A stretch of 64,000 nucleotides of DNA, from contig JAEUVU010000009.1 in assembly GCA_016786725.1 (NCBI GenBank), positions 1 to 64,000 on the forward strand, read 5' to 3'. The first letter of the stretch is position 1; every line of letters begins with the position of its first letter. Shown one piece after another: positions 9,234-18,330 of this stretch. The position numbers and the translations under genes are program-made. This DNA comes from Ferruginibacter sp. GTDB lineage: Bacteria; Bacteroidota; Bacteroidia; Chitinophagales; Chitinophagaceae. The notes beneath the pieces were generated by a model. It did no database searches. It saw only the letters and a list, made by a program, of their open reading frames with translations, and was not told the origin of the DNA.

Positions 9234-10625
9234 ATGTCGGCCGAACTGGAAGAAATATCTATACAGCAACAGTTTGCAGAAGTGGTCGCTTCTGAAAATC
9301 AACTGGCGATACAGGAATTCCTGAATCACCAGAATATCAGTGATGTGGCCGACCTGATCTATGAAAACGAGAACTACGAGTGCCAGATTATTTCACTGCT
9401 TTCCATACACCGTGCTGCCAGTGTTTTTAAGATACTTGAATTAGCCACACAGAAAAGGATAATTAAAAATTTACCCTCCATCAAAACCACGGAACTGCTG
9501 AATGAATTACCTGTGGATGACCGTGTTGCTTTTTTGGAGGAATTGCCCAACAGCATTGTTCGTGACCTGATAAAAACCTTAGATCCTGATGAACGCAGGG
9601 ATACACTTGAATCATTAGGTTATCCTGAGAACAGTATGGGCAGGATCATGACGCCCGATTATGTATATATCTATGAAGAAAACACGGTTGCAGAAGTATT
9701 TGAAACAATCAGGAAGCATGCAAAAAGCAGCGAAACCGTTGATGTTATTTACGTAATAAATGAAGCAGATGAATTGCTGGATGATATAAGGATACGTGAT
9801 TTTATACTGGCCGATCCGAAAACAAAAGTAAAGGAGTTGATGGATGGCCGTTTTATAGCCCTCAATGTTACCGACGACCAGGAGATGGCTGCTGAAGTTT
9901 TTAAAATGAACAACCGGGTGGCTTTGCCGGTAACGGATGAAAATAATATCCTGCTGGGCATTGTAACCATTGATGATATTCTTTGGGTTGCCGAAGAAGA
10001 ATTTAGTGAGGATATACAGAAGATAGGTGGTACCGAAGCACTGGATGAACCCTACCTGGACATGCCCTTCTGGAAACTGATACGTAAACGGGCCCCATGG
10101 CTGGTAATTTTATTTTTGGGTGAATTATTAACGGCCAGCGCCATGAGTTTTTTTGAAGACGAAATAAAAAAAGTGCTCGTATTAAACATGCTGGTGCCGC
10201 TTATTATTTCCAGCGGCGGCAATACCGGCAGCCAGGCATCTACATTAATTATACAGGCAATGGCAAAGGCTGAAATTACCATTGCTGATTGGTTCACTAT
10301 TCTCAGGCGTGAAATAAAAAGCGGTATCGTACTTGGCGGCATCCTTGGCCTGGTAGGCTTTTTACGCACTTACCTGTGGAGTTATATAGAACCTCATCTT
10401 TATGGTACACACACTTTCTTATTAGCAATGGTTACGGCTATTTCAGTTTTGGGAGTTGTTTTATGGGGCACATTGGCGGGATCTATGTTACCTGTATTTT
10501 TAAAACGCATTAAGCTTGACCCTGCAACTTCTTCTGCTCCGTTTGTGGCAACATTGGTTGATGTTACCGGTATCATCATTTATTTTTCGGTGGCGTATTT
10601 ATTTTTGAGCGGAATATTGTTATAA
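9234..10625 (+). CDS. mgtE: Magnesium transporter MgtE
   Basis: Mg2+ channel of the inner membrane, 463 residues. The first 130 or so residues form the helical MgtE N domain, followed by a CBS pair (about 135-260) that gates the pore by binding Mg2+. The C-terminal pore domain has five hydrophobic segments and carries SSGGNTGSQASTLIIQAMA. The stop is immediately followed by the stop of the convergent phosphatase gene, with no base between. Confidence 0.96.
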   Translation: MSAELEEISIQQQFAEVVASENQLAIQEFLNHQNISDVADLIYENENYECQIISLLSIHRAASVFKILELATQKRIIKNLPSIKTTELLNELPVDDRVAFLEELPNSIVRDLIKTLDPDERRDTLESLGYPENSMGRIMTPDYVYIYEENTVAEVFETIRKHAKSSETVDVIYVINEADELLDDIRIRDFILADPKTKVKELMDGRFIALNVTDDQEMAAEVFKMNNRVALPVTDENNILLGIVTIDDILWVAEEEFSEDIQKIGGTEALDEPYLDMPFWKLIRKRAPWLVILFLGELLTASAMSFFEDEIKKVLVLNMLVPLIISSGGNTGSQASTLIIQAMAKAEITIADWFTILRREIKSGIVLGGILGLVGFLRTYLWSYIEPHLYGTHTFLLAMVTAISVLGVVLWGTLAGSMLPVFLKRIKLDPATSSAPFVATLVDVTGIIIYFSVAYLFLSGILL

Positions 10626-11162
10626 TTACTTCATTGCTGCAGACGCTCCGGATTTAGCACCATACTTCACCACTTTTACCCTGGCTTTTTCTTTTTTGTA
10701 GGTGATCAAAAACAAATTATCAAATTCATTATCCGGAATATCTCCGTAAGGATAATCGGTTACACCAAATTTCCTGATGATCTGTGGTATGGTATTGCTG
10801 TGGGCGATAATTAAAATGGTCTTACCAAAATCACCATGCTCCATAATGGCATTTACGAGTTTATCACAAACCGTATCCGCAGCATAATGCACTGTATCAA
10901 TTTTTAATTGCAGCCTTAAACTGTCGCCGGTGTTTTGGGTACGCTTATACTGGCTTACATAAATTTTTTGTATGCCTTCATCTTTCAGCCTGCGCATAAG
11001 ATCGCCTGCACGTGCATTTCCGGCAGCAGTCAATACAGGATCGGTACCTTTTTCCTTTTCGCCATGGCGTACAATAAATATTTTGGTAACTCCGGGTTCC
11101 TGTTGGGCAAAAACGATGCCTTGAAAAGCAAGGCTTATCAAAAAAAAGATTACATATTTCAT
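10626..11162 (-). CDS. Exported histidine phosphatase family protein
   Basis: A 178-residue branch 1 histidine phosphatase with a signal peptide (cleavage near VFAQQ). The catalytic RHGEKEKG motif holds the phospho-accepting His, and the second His is in IIAHSNTIPQI. The signal peptide implies action in the periplasm, so a cytoplasmic SixA or phosphoglycerate mutase role is unlikely; the substrate is unknown. It converges on mgtE with zero spacing. Confidence 0.85.
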   Translation of the reverse strand: MKYVIFFLISLAFQGIVFAQQEPGVTKIFIVRHGEKEKGTDPVLTAAGNARAGDLMRRLKDEGIQKIYVSQYKRTQNTGDSLRLQLKIDTVHYAADTVCDKLVNAIMEHGDFGKTILIIAHSNTIPQIIRKFGVTDYPYGDIPDNEFDNLFLITYKKEKARVKVVKYGAKSGASAAMK

Positions 11163-11392
11163 ACAGGTAATTTTAATAATCTAATTTAAGTTAATCAATT
11201 GAAAATAAGGGACGGTTTGCTTTGGAAAATGCTCAAATGAGTACATTTTTGTTAAATTGCACGATAATTTCAGCAAATCGCTTCGGTAAAAGTTCAGTAA
11301 AGAAATACAGTACAAGAGTGCGACGCCACTGAAGTTTAATAGTAGTACCGAAGCCGGGTTCAAAAAAATAAAAAAAAATAATTTCCTCAACT

Positions 11393-11412
11393 CCCCTTTA
11401 GGGGTCGGGGGC
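11393..11412. repeat. Short CCCC-TTTA-GGGG element before glmS
   Basis: CCCCTTTAGGGG followed by TCGGGGGC sits 16 bases before the glmS ATG. It resembles the core of the 37-bp repeat and could form a small hairpin in the glmS leader. The rest of the 265-base gap has a long A-run near 11371-11381 but no clear promoter or known riboswitch; it does not look like the glmS ribozyme. Confidence 0.4.
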
Positions 11413-11427
11413 AAAACATCATCAACT

Positions 11428-13263
11428 ATGTGCGGAATTGTAGGATACACCGGCCCAAAAGAAGCTTACCCGATTGTAATTACCGGCTTAAAGAGACTTG
11501 AATACCGTGGTTACGATAGTACCGGTGTGGCATTATTGAACAGCGGTTTAAAAGTTTACAAAAAGAAAGGCCGTGTTAGTGAACTGGAAGAAACGATTGT
11601 TGGAAAAGACCTGCATGCCCATACCGGCATTGGCCATACCCGTTGGGCCACGCATGGCGAACCCAGCGACAGAAATGCTCATCCACATATATCTGTCAGC
11701 GGCAAATTAGCCATGATACACAATGGCATTATTGAAAATTATGCCCAGCTGAAAAAAGAACTTGATAACAAAGGATATACTTTCAGCAGCGATACCGATA
11801 CCGAAGTGCTGCTGAATTTTATTGAAGACATTAAAGAAAATAACCAGTGCGACCTGGAAGAAGCAGTAAGGGTTGCCCTAAAAAGAGTTACCGGTGCTTA
11901 TGTGATTCTTTTGCTGGATTCTGATAATCCTGATACGATCATTGCTGCACGAAAAGGAAGCCCGCTGGTGATTGGCGTTGGCAAAGGCGAACATTTTTTA
12001 GGTTCTGATGCTTCCCCGATGCTGGAGTACACCAAGGAAGTTGTTTATGTAAATGATTATGAACTGGCGATTGTACGGCCTGATGAACTGATTTTAAAAA
12101 ACCTGGGTAATGAAAAGATAACTCCTTTTGTTACCAGGCTTGATATGGAACTGGCCGAAATTGAAAAGGGCGGTTACGATCATTTTATGCTGAAGGAAAT
12201 TTTTGAGCAGCCAAGTACGATACATGATTGTTTGAGAGGAAGGCTGGATGCAAATGCAGGAACGATTACCATGAGTGGTATTCAAAACAATATTGAGCAT
12301 TTTAAAAATGCCCGGCGAATTATTATGGTTGCCTGCGGCACCAGCTGGCATGCTGCCTTGCTGGCTGAATATATCATTGAAGAGCTTTGCCGTATTCCTG
12401 TTGAAGTGGAATACGCATCTGAATTCAGGTATCGTAACCCGATTGTGAATAAAGGCGATATTATTGTTGCTATTTCTCAAAGCGGCGAAACGGCTGATAC
12501 GTTGGTTGCCATTGAAAGGGCGAAAGAGAACGGCGCTATTATTTTTGGTGTGGTGAATGTTGTTGGTTCATCCATTGCCCGTATTAGTGATGGCGGGGCT
12601 TATACACATGCCGGTCCGGAAATTGGCGTTGCATCTACCAAAGCATTTACAGGCCAGTTGGCTGTGCTCATAATGATGGCATTAAAGATTGCAAAGGAAA
12701 AAGGAACCATCAGTGATGAACGTTACACAAACCTGCTGCATGAACTGGATGCAGTGCCTGAAAAAGTAAATACCATTTTAAAAAGTGCAGAAGATATAAA
12801 GAAGATTGGATTGAAGTACAAAGATGCATCAGATGCTTTGTTCCTGGGCCGGGGTTACAATTTTCCTATTGCTTTGGAAGGCGCTTTAAAACTGAAAGAG
12901 ATCTCTTATATACATGCCGAAGGATACCCTGCTGCTGAAATGAAGCATGGGCCGATTGCATTGGTGGATGAAAAATTACCGGTGGTATTTATTGCTACCA
13001 AAGATTCTTACCACGAAAAGATTGTAAGTAATATCCAGGAAATAAAGGCACGTAAAGGAAAAGTGATTGCCGTGATTACTGAAGGTGATGAAGTGATACC
13101 GGGTATGGCCGATGACGTTTTCTATATTCCCGGGGCAGATGAGATCATTGCTCCTATGTTGAGCACCATACCTATGCAATTGTTAAGTTACTATGTTGGT
13201 ATTGCAAAGGGTGTTGATGTAGATAAACCTAGAAATCTTGCGAAATCGGTGACTGTAGAATAA
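11428..13263 (+). CDS. glmS: Glutamine--fructose-6-phosphate aminotransferase
   Basis: Makes glucosamine 6-phosphate, the entry step to UDP-GlcNAc. The 611 residues show the N-terminal glutaminase domain with nucleophile Cys2 in MCGIVGYTG and HTRWATHGEPSDRNAHPH. Two SIS isomerase domains follow, with CGTSWHAA and SQSGETADTLVA. The C-terminus LAKSVTVE is canonical. The start is fixed because the Cys must follow the initiator Met. Confidence 0.97.
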   Translation: MCGIVGYTGPKEAYPIVITGLKRLEYRGYDSTGVALLNSGLKVYKKKGRVSELEETIVGKDLHAHTGIGHTRWATHGEPSDRNAHPHISVSGKLAMIHNGIIENYAQLKKELDNKGYTFSSDTDTEVLLNFIEDIKENNQCDLEEAVRVALKRVTGAYVILLLDSDNPDTIIAARKGSPLVIGVGKGEHFLGSDASPMLEYTKEVVYVNDYELAIVRPDELILKNLGNEKITPFVTRLDMELAEIEKGGYDHFMLKEIFEQPSTIHDCLRGRLDANAGTITMSGIQNNIEHFKNARRIIMVACGTSWHAALLAEYIIEELCRIPVEVEYASEFRYRNPIVNKGDIIVAISQSGETADTLVAIERAKENGAIIFGVVNVVGSSIARISDGGAYTHAGPEIGVASTKAFTGQLAVLIMMALKIAKEKGTISDERYTNLLHELDAVPEKVNTILKSAEDIKKIGLKYKDASDALFLGRGYNFPIALEGALKLKEISYIHAEGYPAAEMKHGPIALVDEKLPVVFIATKDSYHEKIVSNIQEIKARKGKVIAVITEGDEVIPGMADDVFYIPGADEIIAPMLSTIPMQLLSYYVGIAKGVDVDKPRNLAKSVTVE

Positions 13264-13268
13264 GTGTA

Positions 13269-13423
13269 TGATTGGATAATTTAATAATTGATAATGTTTT
13301 AAAGTGTAATACACTTTCTGTTATCCAGCATAATGCTTACCTTAAAGTAAAAGTATTTGAACATTTCAGCTGGATGTGTTGAATTAAAAAAATTATCCAT
13401 TATCAATTAACTATCTATCCATT
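13269..13423. repeat. Inverted interspersed repeats between glmS and DUF4954 gene
   Basis: GATTGGATAATTTAATAATT near 13269 is mirrored by ATTATCAATTAACTATCTAT near 13398, and related GGATAATT words recur upstream of hmgA. A separate 17-bp palindrome, AAAGTGTAATACACTTT, lies at 13303-13319 just after glmS and could help end its transcript. No gene is visible in this gap. Confidence 0.55.
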
Positions 13424-13429
13424 GCTTCC

Positions 13430-15544
13430 ATGAACATCATCAAAAAACATCCCGTAAATAACCTGGGCTACAACTTTGTAGATGAAAAATATATTCCAAA
13501 AGGTAAGGATGAATACCATTTAAGGAACCTGCATAATAAAAATGGTATTGATTACCGCAAGCTTACTGCAAATGATATTGAGGCGCTCATCCGCAACCGC
13601 AACACATCCGACGACTGGAATAAAGTTTTTGTTGCCAAAGAATTCAATCCGGAATTAGTTAGAAACTGTAAGTTTCATGGCCTGGTGCGTATTGGTAAAC
13701 TGGAACCATTTTACCTGGAGTTTCATAACCTGCGCATGGCTGTTGGTTTGTACAACAGTACCATCATCAGCAGCGATATTGGCAATAATGTTTGCATTGA
13801 TAATGTAAATTACCTAAGCCATTATATTATCGGCAACGAAGTGATGATAGCCAATGTAAATGAACTGGCAACTACAGATTATGCAAAATTTGGTAATGGT
13901 ATTGTAAAAGAAGGAGAAGATGAAAAAGTAAGAACCTGGATGGAATTGTGTAATGAGGCAGGTGGCAGAAGTGTGATACCTTTTAATGGTATGCTGGCTG
14001 GTGATGCCTGGCTCTGGAGCAAATACAGAGAAGATGATGCCCTTCTAAACAGGTTCAAAGAATTTACTGAAAAGCGTTACGACAGTCAACGGGGCTATTA
14101 TGGAAAGATCGGCAACAGAACAGTTATCAAGAACTGTAAGATCATAAAAGATGTTTGGGTTGGTACCGATGCCTATTTTAAGGGCGCCAATAAATTAAAG
14201 AATATCACTGTTAACAGTGATGAGAACCGCACTTCACAAATTGGCGAAGGTTGCGAACTGGTGAATGGCATTGTAGGTTATGGCTGCAGGATATTTTATG
14301 GCGTAAAGGCTGTGCGTTTTGTAATGTCATCGCATTCGCAGTTAAAATACGGCGCCAGGCTGATTAATTCATTCCTGGGCAACAATTCAACTATTTCCTG
14401 CTGCGAGGTTTTAAACTCATTGATATTTCCATCGCATGAGCAACATCACAACAATTCGTTTTTATGTGCCGGGCTCATCATGGGTCAGAGTAATATTGCC
14501 GCAGGCGCTACCATCGGCAGTAATCACAACAGCCGTGCCGCAGATGGCGAAATGATCGCCGGCCGTGGCTTTTGGCCGGGCCTTTGCGTAAGTTTAAAGC
14601 ACAATTCAAAATTTGCGTCATTCACTATTATTGCAAAAGGCGATTTCCCGGCTGAATTGAATGTGCAGATACCCTTTAGCCTGGTGAGCAACGATGTTGC
14701 CAATGACAAACTGGTGATCATGCCGGCCTATTGGTTCATGTACAATATGTATGCACTTGCACGCAATGAGTGGAAATATATTGCACGGGACAGGAGAACA
14801 GAAAAAATTCAAACCATTGAATACAATTACCTGGCACCCGATACCATCAATGAAATGTTTGATGCATTAAAAATGCTTGAACAATTAAAAACAGATGCCC
14901 AGGGCACAGCAGTTGTAACCGGCTGGGAAAACTCGAAACGAAGAACAGAACTGTGTAAAGTACCGCAGGCAATTTTGATCTTTAAAGAACTCATCAGGTA
15001 TTACGGCACGATGGAAATACTGCAGCATATCAATAATAATAAATTTGCTGATTTTGCTGCGCTGAAAAAAACACTCTCGGCCAAAGTACAGCGCAGCCAA
15101 TGGCTTAATGTTGGCGGGCAACTGATACAAAAAGATGATGTAGAAAATTTAAAGCGTAATGTAAAAGCCGATAAAGTTAAAAGCTGGGTTGAATTACATG
15201 GTTTCTACAGGCAAAAAGGCGCTTCTTACGCAACCGATAAATTAAATCATGCCTATACTTCGCTGCTTGAAATATTGAATATCACTCCACGCCAGTTCAC
15301 TCCCGCCCTGCTGAAACAACTGTTGCAACAGGCACTTGATACAAAAGAGTGGATGTGCAAAGGCATCTTTGATTCCCGTGCAAAAGATTACAGCAACCCT
15401 TTTCGTAAAATGATCTACGATACCAATGAAGAAATGAATAAAGTAATCGGCCCTTTGGAAGACAACAGTTTTATCCAGCAGGAACTGGGTGAACTGGATG
15501 CCATGAAGAAGCTGGTGAAGGCTGTTATCAGGAAGTTAAAATAG
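13430..15544 (+). CDS. DUF4954 family protein, left-handed beta-helix type
   Basis: A 704-residue protein of the Bacteroidota DUF4954 family. The middle part (about 90-420) is rich in hexapeptide-like turns such as IISSDIGNNVCIDNVNYLSH and KNCKIIKDVWVGTDAYFKGA, the signature of left-handed parallel beta-helix acyltransferase or nucleotidyltransferase folds. The C-terminal 280 residues are helical. No signal peptide is present. Its position behind glmS and its fold, similar to that of GlmU, suggest sugar-nucleotide or acyl-sugar metabolism, but no reaction can be assigned. Confidence 0.8.
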   Translation: MNIIKKHPVNNLGYNFVDEKYIPKGKDEYHLRNLHNKNGIDYRKLTANDIEALIRNRNTSDDWNKVFVAKEFNPELVRNCKFHGLVRIGKLEPFYLEFHNLRMAVGLYNSTIISSDIGNNVCIDNVNYLSHYIIGNEVMIANVNELATTDYAKFGNGIVKEGEDEKVRTWMELCNEAGGRSVIPFNGMLAGDAWLWSKYREDDALLNRFKEFTEKRYDSQRGYYGKIGNRTVIKNCKIIKDVWVGTDAYFKGANKLKNITVNSDENRTSQIGEGCELVNGIVGYGCRIFYGVKAVRFVMSSHSQLKYGARLINSFLGNNSTISCCEVLNSLIFPSHEQHHNNSFLCAGLIMGQSNIAAGATIGSNHNSRAADGEMIAGRGFWPGLCVSLKHNSKFASFTIIAKGDFPAELNVQIPFSLVSNDVANDKLVIMPAYWFMYNMYALARNEWKYIARDRRTEKIQTIEYNYLAPDTINEMFDALKMLEQLKTDAQGTAVVTGWENSKRRTELCKVPQAILIFKELIRYYGTMEILQHINNNKFADFAALKKTLSAKVQRSQWLNVGGQLIQKDDVENLKRNVKADKVKSWVELHGFYRQKGASYATDKLNHAYTSLLEILNITPRQFTPALLKQLLQQALDTKEWMCKGIFDSRAKDYSNPFRKMIYDTNEEMNKVIGPLEDNSFIQQELGELDAMKKLVKAVIRKLK

Positions 15545-15647
15545 CCTTTTTTATTCTCCTCCGCATTTGCAGTCTTTATATTTATTGGACAATTTAATCC
15601 GTTGACATTGTAAACTATGTATTAATTCATCCACTAAAACTAAAGTC

Positions 15648-16400
15648 ATGAAAAAGATTGCAATGCTTTGTGGTAGCCTTTTGATTCTCAATTTACTGTT
15701 TGCCCAAACCGCATCTACTACTCAACCTGGTTGTTACCCTTTTCCAAAAACCATTAATGTTACGGGCAGCGCCGAAATGGAAGTGATACCTGATGAAATT
15801 TATGTTCAGGTAGATCTCAGAGAATACAAAAAGAAAGGAGAAGAAAAAGTTGATATAGAAAAGATCAAGACAGACTTTCTTGGTTATTGCAGAACCGCAG
15901 GTATTTCTGAAGCTAATATATCAATCGCTTCTTTTGATGGATATAATATGGCCAATATCTGGCGCCGCAGAAAAAAAGACCCAGACCTGCTGGCATCTAT
16001 TTCTTACCAGGTAAAATTCAGCAGCACCAAACTTATTGACGACCTTGTAAACCTGCTTGACGACCAGGCAACCAATAATTTCAGGATCACAAAAGCAACC
16101 CACAGCAAAATTGCTGATTACAGGAAACAATTAAAAATACAGGCTGTAAAAGCTGCCAAAGAAAAAGCATTGTATCTAACTGAAGCAGTAAGTGAGCAAC
16201 TGGGGCAGGCTATAGAAATAACGGAGCCACAGGAATCCATCAGTTCAGATGTGATCTCTTCTTACTATAACAACAAAAACAAAGGGTCGAATGAAATTTA
16301 CTATGATGGAAAGGGTGGTTACAGTGTAACAGATGCCGGGGTTGATTTCAGGAAGATTAAACTTCGTTTTGAAGTTAAGGCTTTGTATGCCTTAAAGTAA
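15648..16400 (+). CDS. Exported SIMPL (DUF541) domain protein
   Basis: A 250-residue protein with a signal peptide (MKKIAMLCGSLLILNLLFAQ) and a SIMPL domain beginning KTINVTGSAEMEVIPDEIYV. Family members form periplasmic or surface oligomers of poorly known function; one was first described as a signalling adaptor partner. The C-terminal DFRKIKLRFEVKALYAL segment is typical of the domain end. The gene has its own upstream gap and probably its own promoter. Confidence 0.85.
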   Translation: MKKIAMLCGSLLILNLLFAQTASTTQPGCYPFPKTINVTGSAEMEVIPDEIYVQVDLREYKKKGEEKVDIEKIKTDFLGYCRTAGISEANISIASFDGYNMANIWRRRKKDPDLLASISYQVKFSSTKLIDDLVNLLDDQATNNFRITKATHSKIADYRKQLKIQAVKAAKEKALYLTEAVSEQLGQAIEITEPQESISSDVISSYYNNKNKGSNEIYYDGKGGYSVTDAGVDFRKIKLRFEVKALYALK

Positions 16401-16431
16401 CAGAACCTCTTAATTCTTAAAAAAAAAACAG

Positions 16432-16821
16432 ATGTCGCCTCTCGTTGATTCTTACATCGGAAGTCTTTCTGATACACAACAGGCTATTGCTGAAAATGTA
16501 AGGCGTATATTATTCAGCCTTGTTCCTGGCATTCAGGAAAAGCTAAGCTTTAAAATCCCATTCTATCACTATTTTGGAATGTTCTGCTACATCAATGCCA
16601 TACCAAATGGCATTGATGTGGGTTTATGCCGCGGTAAAGATCTTATTGATGAATTTCCTTCCCTGGAACTAAAAGGAAGAGCCATAGTTGCAACTGTTTC
16701 ACTACATTCCGTAAAAGATATCAAACATAAAGGGATAAGGGAAATTATTATTGCAGCAGCACTATGGAATGAAGAAGCGAAAAAGAAAAAAATCCCAATG
16801 GTGAAAAGGCGAAAGCTGTAA
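16432..16821 (+). CDS. DUF1801 domain protein
   Basis: A 129-residue protein with the DUF1801 pattern: an N-terminal helix pair ending in VPGIQEKLSFKIPFYHYFG, then IDVGLCRGKDL and a C-terminal helix (REIIIAAALWNEEAKKKK) with a basic tail. Relatives include YdhG and the B. subtilis Fra iron chaperone, but the acidic iron-binding face is not obvious here. It is cytoplasmic and of unknown role. Confidence 0.8.
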   Translation: MSPLVDSYIGSLSDTQQAIAENVRRILFSLVPGIQEKLSFKIPFYHYFGMFCYINAIPNGIDVGLCRGKDLIDEFPSLELKGRAIVATVSLHSVKDIKHKGIREIIIAAALWNEEAKKKKIPMVKRRKL

Positions 16822-16875
16822 CAGTAGCCATCACCTGAAACTGATTTAACTATCTTTGCCATTTAAATTTTTTAT

Positions 16876-17505
16876 GTGAAAAGACTTATTTGCCTCCTTT
16901 TATTTAGCTCGATTATTTTTACTGCTGAAAGCCAGACCATTGCCCAGATTAAAAAAATATTAGACACCACCCAAAACCCCATCGGCTTTGTAAAATATGT
17001 TTTAAAGAAAAAGTATTTTATTGATACAGTAACCGTAGTAAGCACAAAACAATTTATGGGCAAGGCGGACAGCCTTGCTTATCATGGCAGGGTTGGGAAA
17101 ACATACGGCCCTTTTAAAAAAGAAAATATACTGGTGAAGATATTAGTAAAAGCGCCCAATACTTTTTACCATATCAAACATATCCTGCTTGATACTGCCG
17201 TGTTTGACAAAAGTTTTGCAGAAACCAAAGCGGATGATATCATTTACAAAATCAATTACGGATCAACCACATTTACTGAACAGGCAAGTATTTATAGTGC
17301 CGACCTGGAATCTTCACAAAAAGGAGGAGACCTGGGCTGGTTTATTCAAGGAGTAATGCTTCCACAACTGGATAAAGAGATGGTGAAACATAAAAAAGGG
17401 GATCTGTTCAAGGTTTGGTCTCAATCAGGCTTACATATTGTTACTGTTGCCGATAATCCAAAAGAAGATACAGGGTATGCCCTCCTGCTTCGGGTTATCT
17501 TGTAA
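16876..17505 (+). CDS. Exported parvulin-type peptidyl-prolyl isomerase-like protein
   Basis: A 209-residue protein with a signal peptide ending near AESQ. A PpiC/rotamase-like region spans about 100-190: KHILLDTAVF, a helix FAETKADDIIYKIN, then YSADLESSQKGGDLGWFIQG. Parvulins help fold outer-membrane proteins. The start is GTG overlapping an ATG that would stop at once. A TATCTTTG -7 box lies at 16851-16858. The SurA-type N-terminal chaperone part is short. Confidence 0.75.
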   Translation: MKRLICLLLFSSIIFTAESQTIAQIKKILDTTQNPIGFVKYVLKKKYFIDTVTVVSTKQFMGKADSLAYHGRVGKTYGPFKKENILVKILVKAPNTFYHIKHILLDTAVFDKSFAETKADDIIYKINYGSTTFTEQASIYSADLESSQKGGDLGWFIQGVMLPQLDKEMVKHKKGDLFKVWSQSGLHIVTVADNPKEDTGYALLLRVIL

Positions 17506-17573
17506 AATTCGATCAGAAAAAATTAGAATTACAGGCCCCTGATTTGTAAATTTATTACACCAAAACTTGCTGT

Positions 17574-17828
17574 ATGCAGGATCAACTCAATGAATTTTCA
17601 AATGAAAGCGGTTGCCCAAAATGCGGCAACAAAACAGTATCAAAAGTAAAATATACCTGGTGGGGCGGTGTTTTAGGCCCAAGGATGTTGAACCATACAA
17701 AATGTGATAGCTGTGGTTATACCTTCAACAGCAAAACGGGCAAATCAAATACACCGGGCATTATTATCTATTCTGTAGTGATCTTTGTGATTGCGTTTGC
17801 CTTATACTTTTTCATCAGGAATAGGTAG
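17574..17828 (+). CDS. Small zinc-ribbon membrane protein
   Basis: 84 residues with a four-cysteine zinc ribbon (CPKCGNKTVSKV and CDSCGYTFNSKTG) and one C-terminal membrane helix (GIIIYSVVIFVIAFALYFFI) ending in a positive tail, which suggests the ribbon faces the cytoplasm. The function is unknown. The stop abuts the stop of the convergent aroQ with no gap. Confidence 0.8.
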   Translation: MQDQLNEFSNESGCPKCGNKTVSKVKYTWWGGVLGPRMLNHTKCDSCGYTFNSKTGKSNTPGIIIYSVVIFVIAFALYFFIRNR

Positions 17829-18242
17829 TTACAGGAAGTATTGCAGCGCCAGTTGATACCCTTTCAATCCCAGGCCACTGATAACACCTTTGGCCTTACC
17901 AGAAACATGAGACAATTTCCTGAAATCTTCTCTTCCAAAAATATTTGAGATATGTACTTCAATTACCGGAGTAGTAATAGCTGCTATAGCATCGCCGAGT
18001 GCAACGGAAGTGTGTGTATATCCTCCCGGATTTAAAATGATGCCATCGTAACTAAAGCCTAATCGTTGAATTTCGTTGATCAGTTCTCCTTCTACATTAC
18101 TTTGAAAATAAGAAATTTCGATGTTTGCATACTTATCAGCCAAAGTCTTCAGATATTCATCAAAAGACTTGTTTCCATAAATATCAACTTCACGCTTACC
18201 AAGTAAGTTTAAGTTTGGGCCATTGATGATTGCGATTTTCAT
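17829..18242 (-). CDS. aroQ: 3-dehydroquinate dehydratase, type II
   Basis: Third step of the shikimate pathway. The 137-residue length is normal for type II enzymes. IINGPNLNLLGKREVDIYG carries the catalytic Tyr and Arg region. ILNPGGYTHTSVALGDAI and VIEVHISNIFGREDFR hold the anion-binding and catalytic His residues. It lies downstream of carA on the same strand with an 88-base gap. Confidence 0.96.
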   Translation of the reverse strand: MKIAIINGPNLNLLGKREVDIYGNKSFDEYLKTLADKYANIEISYFQSNVEGELINEIQRLGFSYDGIILNPGGYTHTSVALGDAIAAITTPVIEVHISNIFGREDFRKLSHVSGKAKGVISGLGLKGYQLALQYFL

Positions 18243-18271
18243 GACGCTAATTTAACACACTAATTTTTTGT

Positions 18272-18322
18272 ATTACACGAATTTCTTTAGCAGTCCTGTT
18301 AATAAACCCTAATTCGTGTAAT
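18272..18322. repeat. Inverted repeat of the AATTCGTGTAAT family
   Basis: ATTACACGAATT (18272-18283) is the exact complement of AATTCGTGTAAT (18311-18322), followed by two more ATTCGTG words. It fills the carA-aroQ gap. The same word occurs at 20182-20218 in the rpoA-rplQ spacer. Confidence 0.7.
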
Positions 18323-18330
18323 TCGTGCCT

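Noticed and set aside
11163..11427. glmS ribozyme or GlcN6P riboswitch in the glmS leader
   Set aside because: No recognisable ribozyme core; the gap is low-complexity A-rich DNA with a small CCCC-GGGG hairpin.
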